A DNA stretch of 64,000 nt from Owenia fusiformis. Lineage: Eukaryota > Annelida > Polychaeta > Sabellida > Oweniidae. Within the stretch, counting starts at the first letter, position 1. Every line of letters starts with the position of its first letter. Location: the NCBI GenBank assembly GCA_903813345.2, contig CAIIXF020000001.1, positions 47,261,885-47,325,884 of the forward strand. Direction: 5' to 3'. Below the pieces are notes generated by a model that worked only from the letters and a program-made list of their open reading frames with translations, was not told the DNA's origin and did not search any database. Of the stretch, positions 26,401 through 38,659 are shown one piece after another. The position numbers and the translations under genes are program-made.

Positions 26401-29400
26401 GGAAATAAGCTTTGAACCGAGAGATATTCACGATTGATATGCACATTTTTGATTGTGCCATTGCTTTTCTATTGCACAATCCATGTATTGATAGAAGAAA
26501 CATTAATAATGCAGATTGGTTTACCTTCAATACATGGCAGACACTACATATCGGTCTAATAATACCAGTTTGTGCCTTAAATAGTTTTATATTTCCATCC
26601 ACGGCCCAGTGGAGCCTGGGTGTGTTTGTCTCTTATGTGTATGCTTGTGCATGGACTTCTAATCTCTAGCAGAATTTAACATGATGCAAACTCGACATTA
26701 TAACTCATGCTGTAACATTTTGACTTCGCTGGAAAACAATAGGAATTATTTTTCTTGCCAATCAATCATGAATCACAATCAAAATTTCAGAATGATCAAT
26801 CAGGCAATTGTCCAAATCAAGTTATAACATTATATGATATTCAGCAAGAAGTCCGGTAGAAATACAGAATATTTAAACATCAAAGCTGAAAGTTAAAAGC
26901 TAATCTGTCAATTTTCTGTCTGCAAAAGAGCGTTTACATTTGACACAATAACAGACTGAGGCTTTGAAATCTAGGATTCCCCAGGAAAATATGACGTCAT
27001 ACTAATTAGCATAAGGATTTCCCTATTGGTATGGGTCGAGCCTTGTTCGAAAACACAATCCATAAATACATGCTAATATCTAAGGAGATAGGAAGTGTAT
27101 AACGTGTTTATCGATTTTGTTTAAAGATTTAATCAATTATCAAATTGTTTAAGTGGATGAAGTGGTCACACTTGCTTCAATTCATAGCGAAATCGACGGA
27201 TAGAAACTGACCGAATTCCCGATATCCTACCCCGTATTACTGTAGGCTATAAGCACAGTGACCTACAGAGGGCGCTATCACAAACAAGTACTGCACGAAC
27301 CGATAATTTCCCGGGTATTGTAACGCCCTTGGTTAAATTATATAGTCTAGTTAACACCACTTTATAAACAGGTTTATTATTACTGGTGTAACTAACACAA
27401 CGAAAAAAAATATAATTAATTTATTTGATTTTATATAACATGAAATTATTTTTTCTTTTCGATAAAACATTGCTTATTAGAAATATATTTAGTTGAAAAC
27501 TTAGAGTAAACAATCAGTTCTTCTATCACAAAGTTTATTTTGGTTCAGTAGATTTTTCAATACATTATTTTTATGTCACCACCACTAGTGATTGGGTGAC
27601 ATATTGTAATAGCTTCGAACGTTTATCTTGACACTGTTCAGTAGTTAATGTGTACTGTATACTTAACAAGGTGTGGTGACATTTTGCATGTTTCTGCATC
27701 GTCACTACTATTGAAAGCTTATGTTGATACTGTAGCAGTGTTTTTAAAGTTCTTTTTGTTGGTACAATTAGTTTCCAAACCCTATACTTATATCGATCTG
27801 ACACACAGTTTTAGTGCAGGTTCAAGTGATTTTTGTTGATTATTAAACGCAAAGAGCACATGTGTCTCGAACTCGCAACATTGTGGATACAGAGCCCATT
27901 CACATAGTTTGACATGCTGGTGCTCTGAACCAGCTCGTTAGTTAATATCTGACTAAGAGACAGCTTGCTTTCCCGATGAAGAAACGTTATCTGCAGCTTT
28001 TATGAGTACTATAGTATCTACAACTATTTTTGATCTTATTAGTATTGGATATCATTATTTTCAATTTTTCTTCAACATGTATTTTAATGACTTCAGTATG
28101 AATGGAATGTCCCTCGGAGTTGTGGTCGTTGATGAGGAATTGGTCATTGAACGGTGTGGATGCTGTTTACTCCCATATTAGATTATTATCTTGGGATATT
28201 CAGGTTTGATTTTTGTTTGCCAGTTTTACACTTTACAGTTTGCTTTTCCAACTAGGTTGCTTTACACTTTTTTCCTTTCTCATTTGTCATTTTTGTTTAT
28301 ATTTAGTAAGGATATGATACGCAGGTCTCTCCTTCTGTGTGATCACCTGTCCAGAAGATAATTCAACTGCATGAAGAACATTTCGTTGACATGATGCACA
28401 GTGAAAGGTTTTCCACACATTTACATTTTCGTTTAAAAGAGCTTTAATTCCGTTATATACTCAGATCAAGGCCAATTTAGCATACATTTCGCTCTCAAAA
28501 ATCACTGTGCAATAATGGATTTCAAAGAAATGTTTGACGTTTTCAATAATCTTTTTTCTTTTTGATGAAATGTAGTTATTTATTCTAAAAATCAATCGAT
28601 GCATTTAAAATTTAAAATGCATTTAAGTGGCATGAAGTACAGAAGCAGAGTAAAAATATGTATTTTAGAATATCACCATGTATTACCCCATTGTAGCGCC
28701 TCTTGCCCATGTTTCTATCAATATAAAACATGATATCATACACCAAATATGCATTTATGTCAAATTATGTGGTTTAAAATACAGAAAAATAGATAACATT
28801 CTCCTTAGAATACCACCTTGTGTAACCCCACTTTACTGCCTTTTGCCCCTGTTTATATCAATATAAAAGGTAGCATGTAACCTTCCTTGTACCATGTGTA
28901 AAAGTTTCAAGAAAATCAGTAAAGTGGTTTTCCTGGAATCACAATGACAAGATTTATCCAAAAAACTTCCAAGATGGCCGCCAGAATGCAAGAGGGCCAC
29001 CGAAAGGTTAATTAGCTCTAGAACTTCTTACCATGTAAATATGTGTGAAAATTTGAAGTAAATCCGTTTGGTTTTCCTGAAATCGTGATGACAAGATTTA
29101 TCTTTAAACTTCCAAGATGCCTGAATGCAAGATGGCCACCGAAAAAATAATGAGGTCTAGGACTTTTTATCATGTTACATGTGTGAACATTTGAAGTACA
29201 TCTGTTATGTGGTTTTTGTGGAATCGCGATGACAATATTTATCTGAAAAAATTCCAAGATGGCCGCCAGAATGCAAGATGGCCGCCGCAAAGTTAATCAG
29301 CTCTAGAACTTCTTACCATGTAACATGTGTGAAAATTTGAAGTAAATCCGTCTAATGGTTTACCTGGAATCGTGATGACAAGAAAGTGAGACTTCAGAAT

Positions 29401-32400
29401 GCCACCTTGTCTAACCCCGTTTTGGTGCCTTTTGCCCCTGTTTACATCAATAGAAGAGGTGTTTTCTTTAAGAGGGAAGTCTGTTCTTTCAAACGGTACA
29501 ATCATTTTATGTGGGAAAGTACCGGACAACAAAACCCCTTTTCTAGAGCCCTTTTGGAAATCAGATCGGGGACTATAGGCCTATATGATATGGTATAGCA
29601 CGAGCACCGAGTTTACACTATACAAAAGTTTACGTTATACGGAGTGGCTCCAGGACCGACTGGAGACTGTCAGGGGCGTAGGAAGGTGTAAATTCAACAC
29701 TACGCCAAAAATCCCGCCAAAAAATATGAAACAATTGTGTCAATATTCTATATCAAAACGCCTATATTATGCTCGTAAAACGTCATTTTATGGTAACAGA
29801 GATTTCAAGCTTGCAATATTCACAACCTAAATGTGAACGGAAATACTTAAGCGATGCATTTGTATGGGCGATTGGTCATACGTATAGGTTGGCGTTTCGA
29901 TTTCATATGCAAGCTTTAAATCCCCGATACCTTTTTAATGTGCTTTAAAATGTTCGAATGATTTTCATCATTTAAAATCACCTTGGAAAGCCTATCTTTT
30001 ATATCTCGACACAAATCATTCTCACTTTGCTAATATCTCGAACGATTGAGACGACCAATTTCCAAAAAACAATTAGAGATTTTTTAATCATTTTCGAATA
30101 ATTGAATTAAGATCTGAAGATAAATAGTATTGTCGGATTCCATCGTGTACCGTGCAATACAATACGTACAGATTAAAGAAACTAGTTTGATCAATTGATA
30201 TAAAGAAACGCATTCGTGATCAATGAAACAAATAAATACACCCACCACAAAGGTCAAATCGAGGTCAACGTGACTTAGGGGATGCCAAAAATGTTATAAA
30301 ACAAGAATCTATTATTTGTCAAATGAAAAAACTAGGTTATCGCTTTTCTAGAACTGAAATCAATGGAACGTGTAATTGAATAATCAGCATTTTCAAGTTG
30401 TTTTTGTCTTTAACATCCATATTTCAAAAATTCTCAAAAAAATTCTCAAATTCGTGAAGAGAACGCGATTCACGAATATTTGGCGAAATTGTATTTATAA
30501 GACAGTCAATAGTGGCTCGATTTTCATGAAATAAAGCATGTTGGTAAGAGAATTCAATCTGTTAAATGATATTTGCCAGACAGACCAATAATGATATGGT
30601 ATCCACAAAACATTTCTTTAGGCTAGTGTGCTCGAGATTACTTTTACAATTTAAACAATGAGAAAATATGACTAAAGAACATAGGAAAGTTAAAAAGTCT
30701 TTTTTATTCTCACTTTTCAACACTACGCACTGGCGTTTTGGCGTACATTGTTCCTACGCCACTGACTGTCCAGGGGTATTTGCTGGGGTACCGACAATTG
30801 TCGGCACTCTATCGTCACCTAGTAGTGTCAGATAGAGAACCGACAATTGTCGGTACGCAAGTGGCTGCTACGTGTTTTTGCTAGAGAGCTGACAATTTCA
30901 TAAATAAATCCACTACTTTTAATTTCTTAAATAACCTCATCATGGTTGTCTAGTGGTTAGCGAGCACGACTCGAACACACTCGGTCCCGAGTTCGAATCC
31001 CGCCAAGACCTACTTTTTTCTTTTGAGGGGGGGGGCATAGTGCTTCTTTTGCAGTATGGAGTCGTACAGGCATTAACTTGTAGATAGCCATAATTTATTT
31101 CGACAAAAATTGATTCAACTTCCATCAAAATTGTCCTACAAGCTTCAATTAAAAAACATTTTAACGCTCTTTTCTTGTTCTATCTAATGGGTCGATATAT
31201 ACAATTAGGAGGGGATGCTTTCGCCCCCGTCGACCTCTACCCTTACTACGCCATGGCACAGGAGAAATATCTCATTTGGAATATATCACTGTTTACTTTG
31301 CGTTTGGTAGCTCTCTCATGCGAGATGGAATCGTGGCCATTAACTAAGGGAGCCAAATGCAACTTCCATCAAAAATTGTGCTATAAGGTATGAGTACCGT
31401 AATCCAACACCAAATTCGAAAATTCATAACAATACTTAGTTCAACGTCGTTAAACTCAATAACGGCGTTCTTTATTATTGGGAATTTTCTTGGGGCCATT
31501 ATTGAGTTTAACCTCCTTACTATTCTTTCCTTTGATGCAAGTTCTGAATCCATCGAAACCATTTTTCCGCGATAACGTGCAACTGATACTTGACAGTAAC
31601 ATAAAAACACATAACATCAAGCGATTTAACACAATATTATTGTGTTAAATGTTCATTTATACGAGTAAAATGAGGCTACACTTACCAATCTCTAAAGTGA
31701 CATTTCCGCATGTCCGTCATTGTGTCTGTTCGTCTGAGTGTCCCGGATCGTAAAATTAAACTACCACCGAAACGAAATTGTTGTCAAATAGATTGATAAT
31801 TATTATCGCGATTACTCGCGATAAAAAGATCAATTTTGAGGATAACAGGTATCTTTGATTAATTTATATAGCGCGTATATACACGCAAAATAGTTATTAA
31901 TTGCAAATCAACTGTTCGTTAATGCAGTGCCGTGATGACGGTTAATTCCTGAAACGATTTGCAATTTCGATGTTACCGAAACTGACCGACATTTTCGTCA
32001 TATTCCAAACCTGTCTCCAATATTTTCGTAATTATGCATCAATAGGGTCTAAGGGGGATACGGGACGGGGTGTATGTGTTTATAAGGTATGTATGCATGC
32101 TTGAATCACATTCTTTGTGTAATATTGCCATGTTTTCAGGGTTCAATTAGTTCCGCTTGTCGAAACCTGCTGAACGATTAAATTAACGCATCAAAGGCAA
32201 AATGGTCATGGAGGTTAGACCTAGCCGGGCCATAACACATGTCAGATAAGAAACGAGGCCCGGGCTAGGTCTAATGTTGTTGGACTAAACAATACTTTGC
32301 ACATATGGCGTTCGTGACCAACTATGAAACGCTTACCCCCCATAGTGTTATATATCAAAATGTACCTGTCCATATAGCAGGCCTGTCAACTTGGGAACAC

Positions 32401-35400
32401 CTAACATGAGTGACGCGTTTCAAACATCCGTCAACGGGGGGGGGGGGGGGGAGGTACGAAAAATTTCGAACGGATTGCGTGACATATACGTAATTGGCGT
32501 GAAAAGTCCGAACGAAATGCGTACATTTTTTTCCTGCGTTCGTATTTTTGCTGTGTAGACGATCTTTTTTAGAAATTTTTCTACAGAAATATTTTTGCTT
32601 GACAATTACCAGGTAAAATGCGTATTTGCGTGACATTTTCTGTCACGCAAAAATAACTGGCGTGACTACAAATTCTTCAGCAAATGCGTGACAAATACGC
32701 AAATTGCGGGACAGTTGACAGGCCTGATATAGGGGTTCGATTGACCTACATCAAATTATAGGGAGTCAGGTTACTTTTTGAGATATCAGCGTCCGTTTAT
32801 TGTAACTCGCGTTTGCTACCACTTCCTCAATTCTGATATGACAGGCAAACGCGTAGTAAACATGCTCACGTTCGGAACTATTTTGACCTACATCGCTATT
32901 TTCGTAATTCAAATGAAAGTTGAAGTCCTCTTTATTTTGATACCAAATAGTGGCATACTAGGTACCCTAGAAGCCAACTATGGGTTATTTAGAACGATAC
33001 CACAGGTTTTTAAATGGACTATATAGGGGTCATACCTTTTGGCGGATGGATATGGAACCTCATACCATACGATAAGCTCTAAAAAACATTCTAGCTATTT
33101 TCTTCTATCTAATGGGTAGCAAACGCCCCTTCCTTTTTATTGGGCTTTCAACGTTTACTACCATTCCCTGTTCCCGGGCTACCATTTTTTGACTGGGTTT
33201 GGTAATCCCCGGGTAACCGGGGCTAATGCCCTCCCCGGGTTTTGCACTTGTTCCCAAAATATCCGTATGATATCTGAAATATCCCCCCGCGCATTGCGCA
33301 TGCACCAGAAAATTCGAAAATCAATATTTGTCGGTCCTCTAGCGTGTAAACACAGCATATCTCCCGTACCGACAATTTATTTGTTGGTCCTCTAGCGTGC
33401 CACCACATCAGAGTCTAGAGTACCGACAATTGTAACATTTCCCATGTTATTTTCCCATAGGGAAAACTCATGCTATCAATTGTTTTCAGCATGATTTTGG
33501 TCATCGAAAATTGATATCTTCAAAACTAGACTTTCAATACCATTCTACTTTCGAAATGTTTGAATTGAAAGAAAACATATTGTTTCAATAAAAAACACTG
33601 TATTTATGTCCAGAAAGTACTCATGGTGAAAGATATGACCGTGTAAAATCACTTGCCATACTGCAACATGGACCTTTAGATTCATTCAAAGAAAAATAAC
33701 ATAATGATTTGGAAACCATCTTTATTTTCCTTTTCATGATTTTCTGAAAATTCAAAATATTATATTCAGTAACCTTTCCGAACGTGCAAGTTCTAACTAT
33801 TTTTTAGTCACGTTTTCGGATCCGGACGGCTGGAAAATCGATTTTATTTTGATCCTGGTCGTCTAAATGATTGACTGAATTGACTGAACTCAATTATCTG
33901 AGTTCAAAATATTTCAAAAATTCCGCATGTTTTGTGACTTCCTGTTGACCCCAGTTGCCTATCTTGAGACCTTAAATAATCCGAAGTCAAACTTTCTGTA
34001 CTTATGGGGCAACCCTCGTATAATCGAAGTTCTCTCTAGACTATTGTAAAACCCATCGTCCTAATTTCGAACTCAGTAGTAACTTGAAAAGGTCATGTAA
34101 GGCTCTCGCCACTATTTTTTCCAATGCTCCAAAGAATCTTATCTGAGGAATTTGATATGCTAGTTTATTTTATTAAGATAACTTAGAATATGCCTTTGAA
34201 TAATTTGTAGATTCTTATCCAAATTCAAGCCATCTGTATCAGACAACAATAATGTGAATATATTTCCCATCGGTGACGGGGTTTATACAGCAACTGAGAC
34301 GAGTCTTCTGCGGAGAATAGACCACGAAACACTTGATACGGAGGGCAAGGTTGGTTTGTATTTGTTTTTTAATTTTGATTAGGATATTTTGATATAGTTT
34401 TTGAAACTTAAATGAGACTTACCTCAAATTCAAAATAAAGAAAAGTCTGGGAATTTGGCTAAATCAAAATTTTCACTACTTATATATAATGATTTTGTAT
34501 TTTATCTTTGGAAAGATATAGCCCAAAGACGATTCAACCGACATTTAACTGAAAAATATGAAACAACTATACAAAGGTCGGGGAGAAGTAAAATAAGCAC
34601 TGAAAAACAAAAAAGTAACATACAATAAAACAACTTGACCAAAATGTTTAACCTAAGATGGCGGACGGGAAGTGTCGATTTCGGTATTTTTAGTTTTCAT
34701 CCAATTATACTACTTTTAAGTTGACATTATGCTATGGTATTTGAACTAAATCAGAGTTATATGACATGGAAACTCTTGAGTATGACCATTTGTTCATATA
34801 TCATGCCTGGGCGCCACAGTTCGCCAAACCTTCCATCGATTAAGGAAAGGTAACTGGAAATGTATGATACTGTAACGGTCATGAAACCCAAATCCCAGTT
34901 ACCTTCCCTAAGCGCTGGAAGATATCGTTGCCTACGCACGATATATGAACAAATGATAATACTCCGGAGTTTCCATGTCATATAAACCTGGTTTATTTCA
35001 AATATCAAAGCATTACTATGAAGTAGTTTAATTCGATGAAAACTAAAACTATCGAAATCGACACTTCTCGTCCACCATCTTAAATGCGAAGGTAACGAGC
35101 GTTACCTTCGCTTACTGACCAGTTAACATAATGGGGTTCTATTTTATTGGCAGGTGGATTTAGTGAATTTGGTTTCTGTAAACCTAGCGACGGCTCATCC
35201 TCACTACGACCAGGACGGGACGTACTATAACATTGGAAGCAATTTCAAGGCTGGTCTATATCATGTTATCAAAGTTAAACCTAACGTAAACGTGTCGGAT
35301 CCAGTTGAAGGTGCAAAAATACTAAATACAATTAAAATGGAAAGCAGGGCCAAACCAGGCTATTATCATAGGTGTGTATCTGTTTACTGCTTTATCTTTG

Positions 35401-38400
35401 TTCTGATAGGTGTAGAAGTATGCGTGGGCTCCTACATGTAAACTACAATCCGTTGTTGAGACTATGATTCAAATGAAATAAACACATTCACCATTTTAAA
35501 ATCAGGATGATCCTTAACTATAAAAAGGTGCAATGATGAATAAAATTCCTATAACGTTGATTCATGAAATGCGCAAGTGTATTTCATTGTTGACAGTCAC
35601 TAGACAAATGTTGGGTTGCAAAGGTTTTCGGCCTAGCTTTTTAAAGATATGCGCTTTTGGGTAAAAGACTAAAGCTATGTCCAGATAAAACAGCATACAG
35701 GGTGACAAAAAAACTGGAACCCAGTACGTTTGTACGTTTGATACATAATACAAATAAAACATTAGCACACTTGAACCTTTTAGTTTCTCTATGTCTGCAA
35801 ACTACATTATCTTCCACGAACAACCATTGCGGATGAATCTGTTGGGTCTGATGGTGAGGCCGTTTTTCAAAACGGCGATTGACAAATTGATGATCTTTGA
35901 CAGGAAGCTGAAATCAAAGTTCCATATCTGCGACAAAAACACAGGTAGGATGCAACATTCAGGAGTTTCTACGAAGTGTAGAACTCATATACAGCACACT
36001 GAAGTACCGTTTCTGAAAACCTAAAGAGTCACTTTGATTTTCAATGATGTCATTTTCAGCAAATGCAGCACTCGCGCGATTTCAGATCAATATCATCTCG
36101 AGTGTGCGAGTCGAGGGACTACAAACGGTGGTCAGAACGCATTTAATAAAATAACATCAAGATATACATCATACTATCATTCAATGGCATTCACCTTAAT
36201 GATTATTCATACATCTGAATCTCTTTTTTTACTTTTAACCTTTAGACTACTTTGTAAATTATGTAATTTAATTTGATGTACTTTTTATGCTCTCCTAACA
36301 CGGAGGAAATAAGGAAACATCAACATAAACATGATACATCTTCAACTTCATTTTTCTTACACCACACTACAGGAGAAACATGGCAGCTGAAATTTGTAAT
36401 GGAACCATTTTTACACCTCCATACAATGAATTCATTTGAAGAAGATGGTCACCTGGTCGTAGATATGGCTTGTACTGACGAAGCCTCCCCATACGATGAC
36501 TTCTACCTAAGTAGCTTCAAGAAAGTACGATATATTTTAGATCGTCAATACTTTTATCATATACAGGGGCGTAGCCAGCTTTCAGTGAGGGGGGGGGGGT
36601 GCGATCGCCAAAAAAGCCGATTTTCAGTCAGGGAGGTGCAATCGTGGCATAAGAAACCTCAAAAAGTGAAGATTAGATTTGAATTTTATAAAAATTGATG
36701 CAACTTCCTTCAAAGTTGAGCTAGAAACTTCCGAAATAAAATGCATTTTAAAGCTATTTTTCTTCTATCTAATAGATCTATTTCATTGATTAATGGGGGG
36801 ACCCACTCTTGGCAACGTCTAATGATATATAACACATTATTTAATTTGACACTTGTTTTGCTTGTACATAGCATTTCTATTTTGTAGATGTCTGCGGATG
36901 ATGCTGCACCAAAAATGAAGGATGTTAAGTTAACACAAGTCCCACGGAGATTTGTGATCCCATTAGATGTAACACCCGAAAGCTCTAAAGATGTCAATCT
37001 TGTCACATTATCTGGAACAACTGGTAATAACACTTCTTCACGTTTGGAGGATGACCTCATGCATTTAAGGGTTCCACAATATATACCAGTGCACATTTTG
37101 TCACCTCTTATCACTTTTAATATTCAAGATCCAGTTCCTTTTCTTTCTATGAACAATAAATCATTGGCTTTTTGTGTTGCAGCATCTTCTTATTAAAAGA
37201 CACCGGATATAGCCCAACATTGCAAAATGTTCTACGTTATCATTATCTCTATAATTCATATTTTTGCAACTATCAATGATTTTGATATTCAACTTGTTGA
37301 TCGCATATTATATAAACGTACAAATAGCCATTTAAACACTGCTACAATACTACTCCAATTTTGTTGTACCTGTTGCTCATATACCTGGAATATTATATAA
37401 CTCAAAACATTCCAAATATACATGTATGAGATTGTGCAACGTGTACATGTGTGACGACGTGACAAACTTTTTTAACAACTCTGTTGAAATAACGTTAGCC
37501 AACTTTTCATTGATACTGCTCTATCCGGATGGCCACAAAGGCTAAAAGCTATCATAATCGAGGGCATATAAGTATACATCAACAATTTAATTGGGCAACC
37601 ACAGTTCCGGAGTGTCTTCCTCTCTTTTCCAGCCACTGCGATCCTAAAAGAGGATGGCTTTGTCCACTTGACTTACGAGCCTTTATACACTGATGAATTT
37701 GTGAAGTTGAGTAGTGGTTTCGACTTTCCAAGAATAAATTACGACTTTTACAACACAAAGCCGTACAGGTATTGCTACGGGGCTGGCTTTGATAGGATTC
37801 TGGTGGACAAGTTGATCAAACTTGATATTTCTACAAAGAGCGGAAAGGTAAGTGTGAGACCGAAACATCACCGGATAATTTCTTCTGAGCAGTACTGTCT
37901 AAGGTAACTCTCATTGACAATCATGATCATAATTTCGTCACCCTCAGAGGCTTCAGTTTTGTAAAAGGAAACCGAATTACATTTTTAACGACCACATCAA
38001 TTTATTGAAGATTATGTAGGTACTTGATGATATGATATGTATTCTCAAAGTAATATGGGAAAGATGATTTTAATTTAGGGCTACACAAGTCTGTTTCTGC
38101 CATGTGAGTCTTGATAATTAGCATTCCAAATAGTAAAAATAGTTATTTTGGTATCATGCTGTCTCATTTGTCCGAAAACCTATCCATTATAATTCATGAT
38201 GACATCTTTCTGAGGTAATACTATAATACAGTCAAGATATCACATCATATATAACATAATGTTCATAATATAAAATAATCCTGTTCCAATTCAGGTGTGG
38301 AAAGAGGACGAGTATTACCCATCAGAACCAGTATTTGTTCCTTCACCCAACGCTACTGAAGAGGATGAAGGTATGATATATAAGTAAAACTCCTAAAAAT

Positions 38401-38659
38401 CCTACAAAACGAGTCAGTTTGTCAGTTGTATTATTGACCTATTGTAAAGACATAGACCAAGTCATTAGCATTTTATCATTTTCCCTATTTTTCACATTTA
38501 CTCATTTATTTTGCAGGTGTGGTATTATCAGTGGTTATAAGCCCAAACAATGCCAAACCTACTTTCTTGTTGGTTCTTGATGGCCAGAGCTTTACCGAGT
38601 TGGGCCGAGCGACGATTCCCTACGACATCCCGTTTGGCATGCACGGGATGTTCATGTAG
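23418..38659 (+). CDS. Carotenoid oxygenase family enzyme, copy B (BCO1/BCO2/RPE65-like), complete
   Basis: Ten exons: 23418-23535, 23841-24099, 34211-34349, 35154-35371, 35784-35944, 36373-36524, 36888-37023, 37633-37847, 38295-38370 and 38517-38659. Exons 2-10 have exactly the lengths and phases of copy A. The total is 539 codons (538 residues). The iron histidines are H187, H244, H315 and H534, and PDPCK is kept. Exon 1 is 24 nt shorter than in copy A and encodes a clearly different N-terminus, whereas exon 2 encodes an identical peptide and later exons differ by only a few residues, for example [15 protein letters not shown] versus [15 protein letters not shown] in exon 5. Intron 2 is 10.1 kb, against about 100 bp in copy A, because of inserted elements. 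The donor after exon 3 is GTTGGT, weaker than the GTAAGT of copy A. The reading frame is intact, so it looks functional. Confidence 0.9.
23593..23774. mobile_element. hAT-like MITE in intron 1 of BCO-B
   Basis: The ends CCCGTAGCCAG... and ...CTGGCTACGGTCCTG are inverted copies; the interior is dominated by G-runs and C-runs near each end. It is the same type as the element at 57135-57354. Confidence 0.65.
24904..25335 (+). pseudogene. Cys-rich (CXC-type) protein fragment, 5'-truncated, inside the composite element
   Basis: An open frame of 143 codons ends at TAA 25333-25335; it has no clear start of its own (the first ATG is at 25000). It reads [19 protein letters not shown]..., then HGW, LQIKWM, and a Cys cluster ([34 protein letters not shown]), then an acidic tail. 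I recall similar text, with an N-terminal P.K.AL..H..RA.YQ..IW motif followed by a CNCK/CxC cluster, from many uncharacterised, repeat-associated invertebrate proteins. Function is unknown. A metal-binding or DNA-binding Cys cluster is inferred from spacing. It is most likely a remnant of a mobile or expanded gene. Confidence 0.6.
25408..25886. mobile_element. Palindromic MITE of about 480 bp
   Basis: The two halves are inverted copies along nearly their whole length: the GTGATCC(G/A)CTCGATTA ends, then TGTAGGCAGAAT, TTTCTCACAAACGTG, CAGTATCATATG, and the central ACTTAAGTTACATAAA blocks. It lies within the composite element at 24137-29572, next to a CACCCTGTATATA string. Confidence 0.75.
27842..27955 (-). 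repeat. Possible tRNA-derived (SINE-like) fragment
   Basis: On the minus strand, a GAGCTGGTTCAGAGC stretch is followed about 50 nt later by a B-box-like GCGAGTTCGAGAC. The spacing suits a pol III promoter, but no tRNA cloverleaf is convincing. Confidence 0.35.
29672..30763. mobile_element. hAT-like non-autonomous element, 1.09 kb, in intron 2 of BCO-B
   Basis: The ends AGGGGCGTAGGAA and TTCCTACGCCACT are inverted copies with one mismatch. The element is flanked on both sides by GACTGTC, a good target-site duplication. An internal ACTACGCCAAAA/TTTTGGCGTA pairing extends the inverted similarity. No intact frame. The CAG(T/G)GGCGTAGG-type ends are typical of hAT. Confidence 0.8.
30942..31010 (+). 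repeat. tRNA-like sequence (SINE head or tRNA pseudogene)
   Basis: GTCTAGTGGTTAGCGAGC matches a pol III A box in a tRNA D-arm context. About 35 nt later CGAGTTCGAATCCCG is a near-perfect B box. The T-stem and acceptor halves do not pair, so it is not a working tRNA. A tRNA-derived SINE head is the likely explanation. Confidence 0.5.
32215..32274. repeat. Strong GC-rich hairpin
   Basis: TTAGACCTAGCCGGGCC pairs with the inverted copy at 32257-32274 with a single bulge, over a loop of about 25 nt. Confidence 0.8.
32378..32726. mobile_element. 349-bp hAT-like MITE
   Basis: The ends CAGGCCTGTCAACTT and ...ACAGTTGACAGGCCTG are inverted copies. Short ATATAG-containing flanks occur on both sides. 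The interior has a long G-run and repeats of GCGTGACA...TACG. Confidence 0.65.
34651..35111. mobile_element. Palindromic MITE in intron 3 of BCO-B, followed by a perfect 12-bp hairpin
   Basis: The halves at about 34651-34860 and 34880-35083 are imperfect inverted copies (AAGTGTCGATTTCG, TAGTTTTCAT, GACATGGAAACTC, TTGTTCATATAT). Just outside, at 35086-35111, GCGAAGGTAACG and CGTTACCTTCGC form a perfect stem with a 2-nt loop. Confidence 0.7.
36564..36821. mobile_element. hAT-like MITE in intron 6 of BCO-B (orthologous to 16595-16768)
   Basis: Same CAGGGGCGTAGCC start, G-run and intron position as the BCO-A copy; longer by about 85 bp in the middle. Confidence 0.65.

Larger units (their letters stand above)
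24137..29572. mobile_element. Composite element with long inverted terminal repeats, in intron 2 of BCO-B
   Basis: The first 750 bp or so (to about 24900) and the last 670 bp or so (from about 28900) are inverted copies, very similar over the outer 270 bp (GTCCGGTACTTTCCC, AATGATTGTACCGTTTGAAA, GGCACCAAAACGGGGTTAGA). Inside each arm are tandem units of about 125 bp with CCATCTTGCATTCTGG, CTTGTCATCACGATTCC and CACACATGTTACATGGTAAG. A GCCTATA string at 24113 and 29579 may be a degraded target duplication. The interior holds a CXC-type ORF fragment, a palindromic MITE and uncharacterised DNA. The superfamily is unknown to me. Confidence 0.7.
30790..33433. mobile_element. Probable element bounded by ACCGACAATTGTCGGT motifs, in intron 2 of BCO-B
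   Basis: The left boundary has two copies of the palindrome ACCGACAATTGTCGG(T), at 30790 and 30839, spaced by a CTCTATC...GATAGAG hairpin. The right boundary has ACCGACAATT... at 33368 and ACCGACAATTGT at 33422, and reads as a diverged inverted copy of the left. The interior of 2.6 kb has no intact gene and includes a tRNA-like segment, a strong hairpin and another MITE. Classification is uncertain. Confidence 0.5.

Noticed and set aside
24167-29532. Matching frames of 79-90 aa at 24167-24678 (+) and 29018-29532 (-)
   Set aside because: They are translations of the inverted arms and tandem units of the composite element, without coding features.
30942-31010. Functional tRNA gene
   Set aside because: The A and B boxes are good but the acceptor and T stems do not pair.
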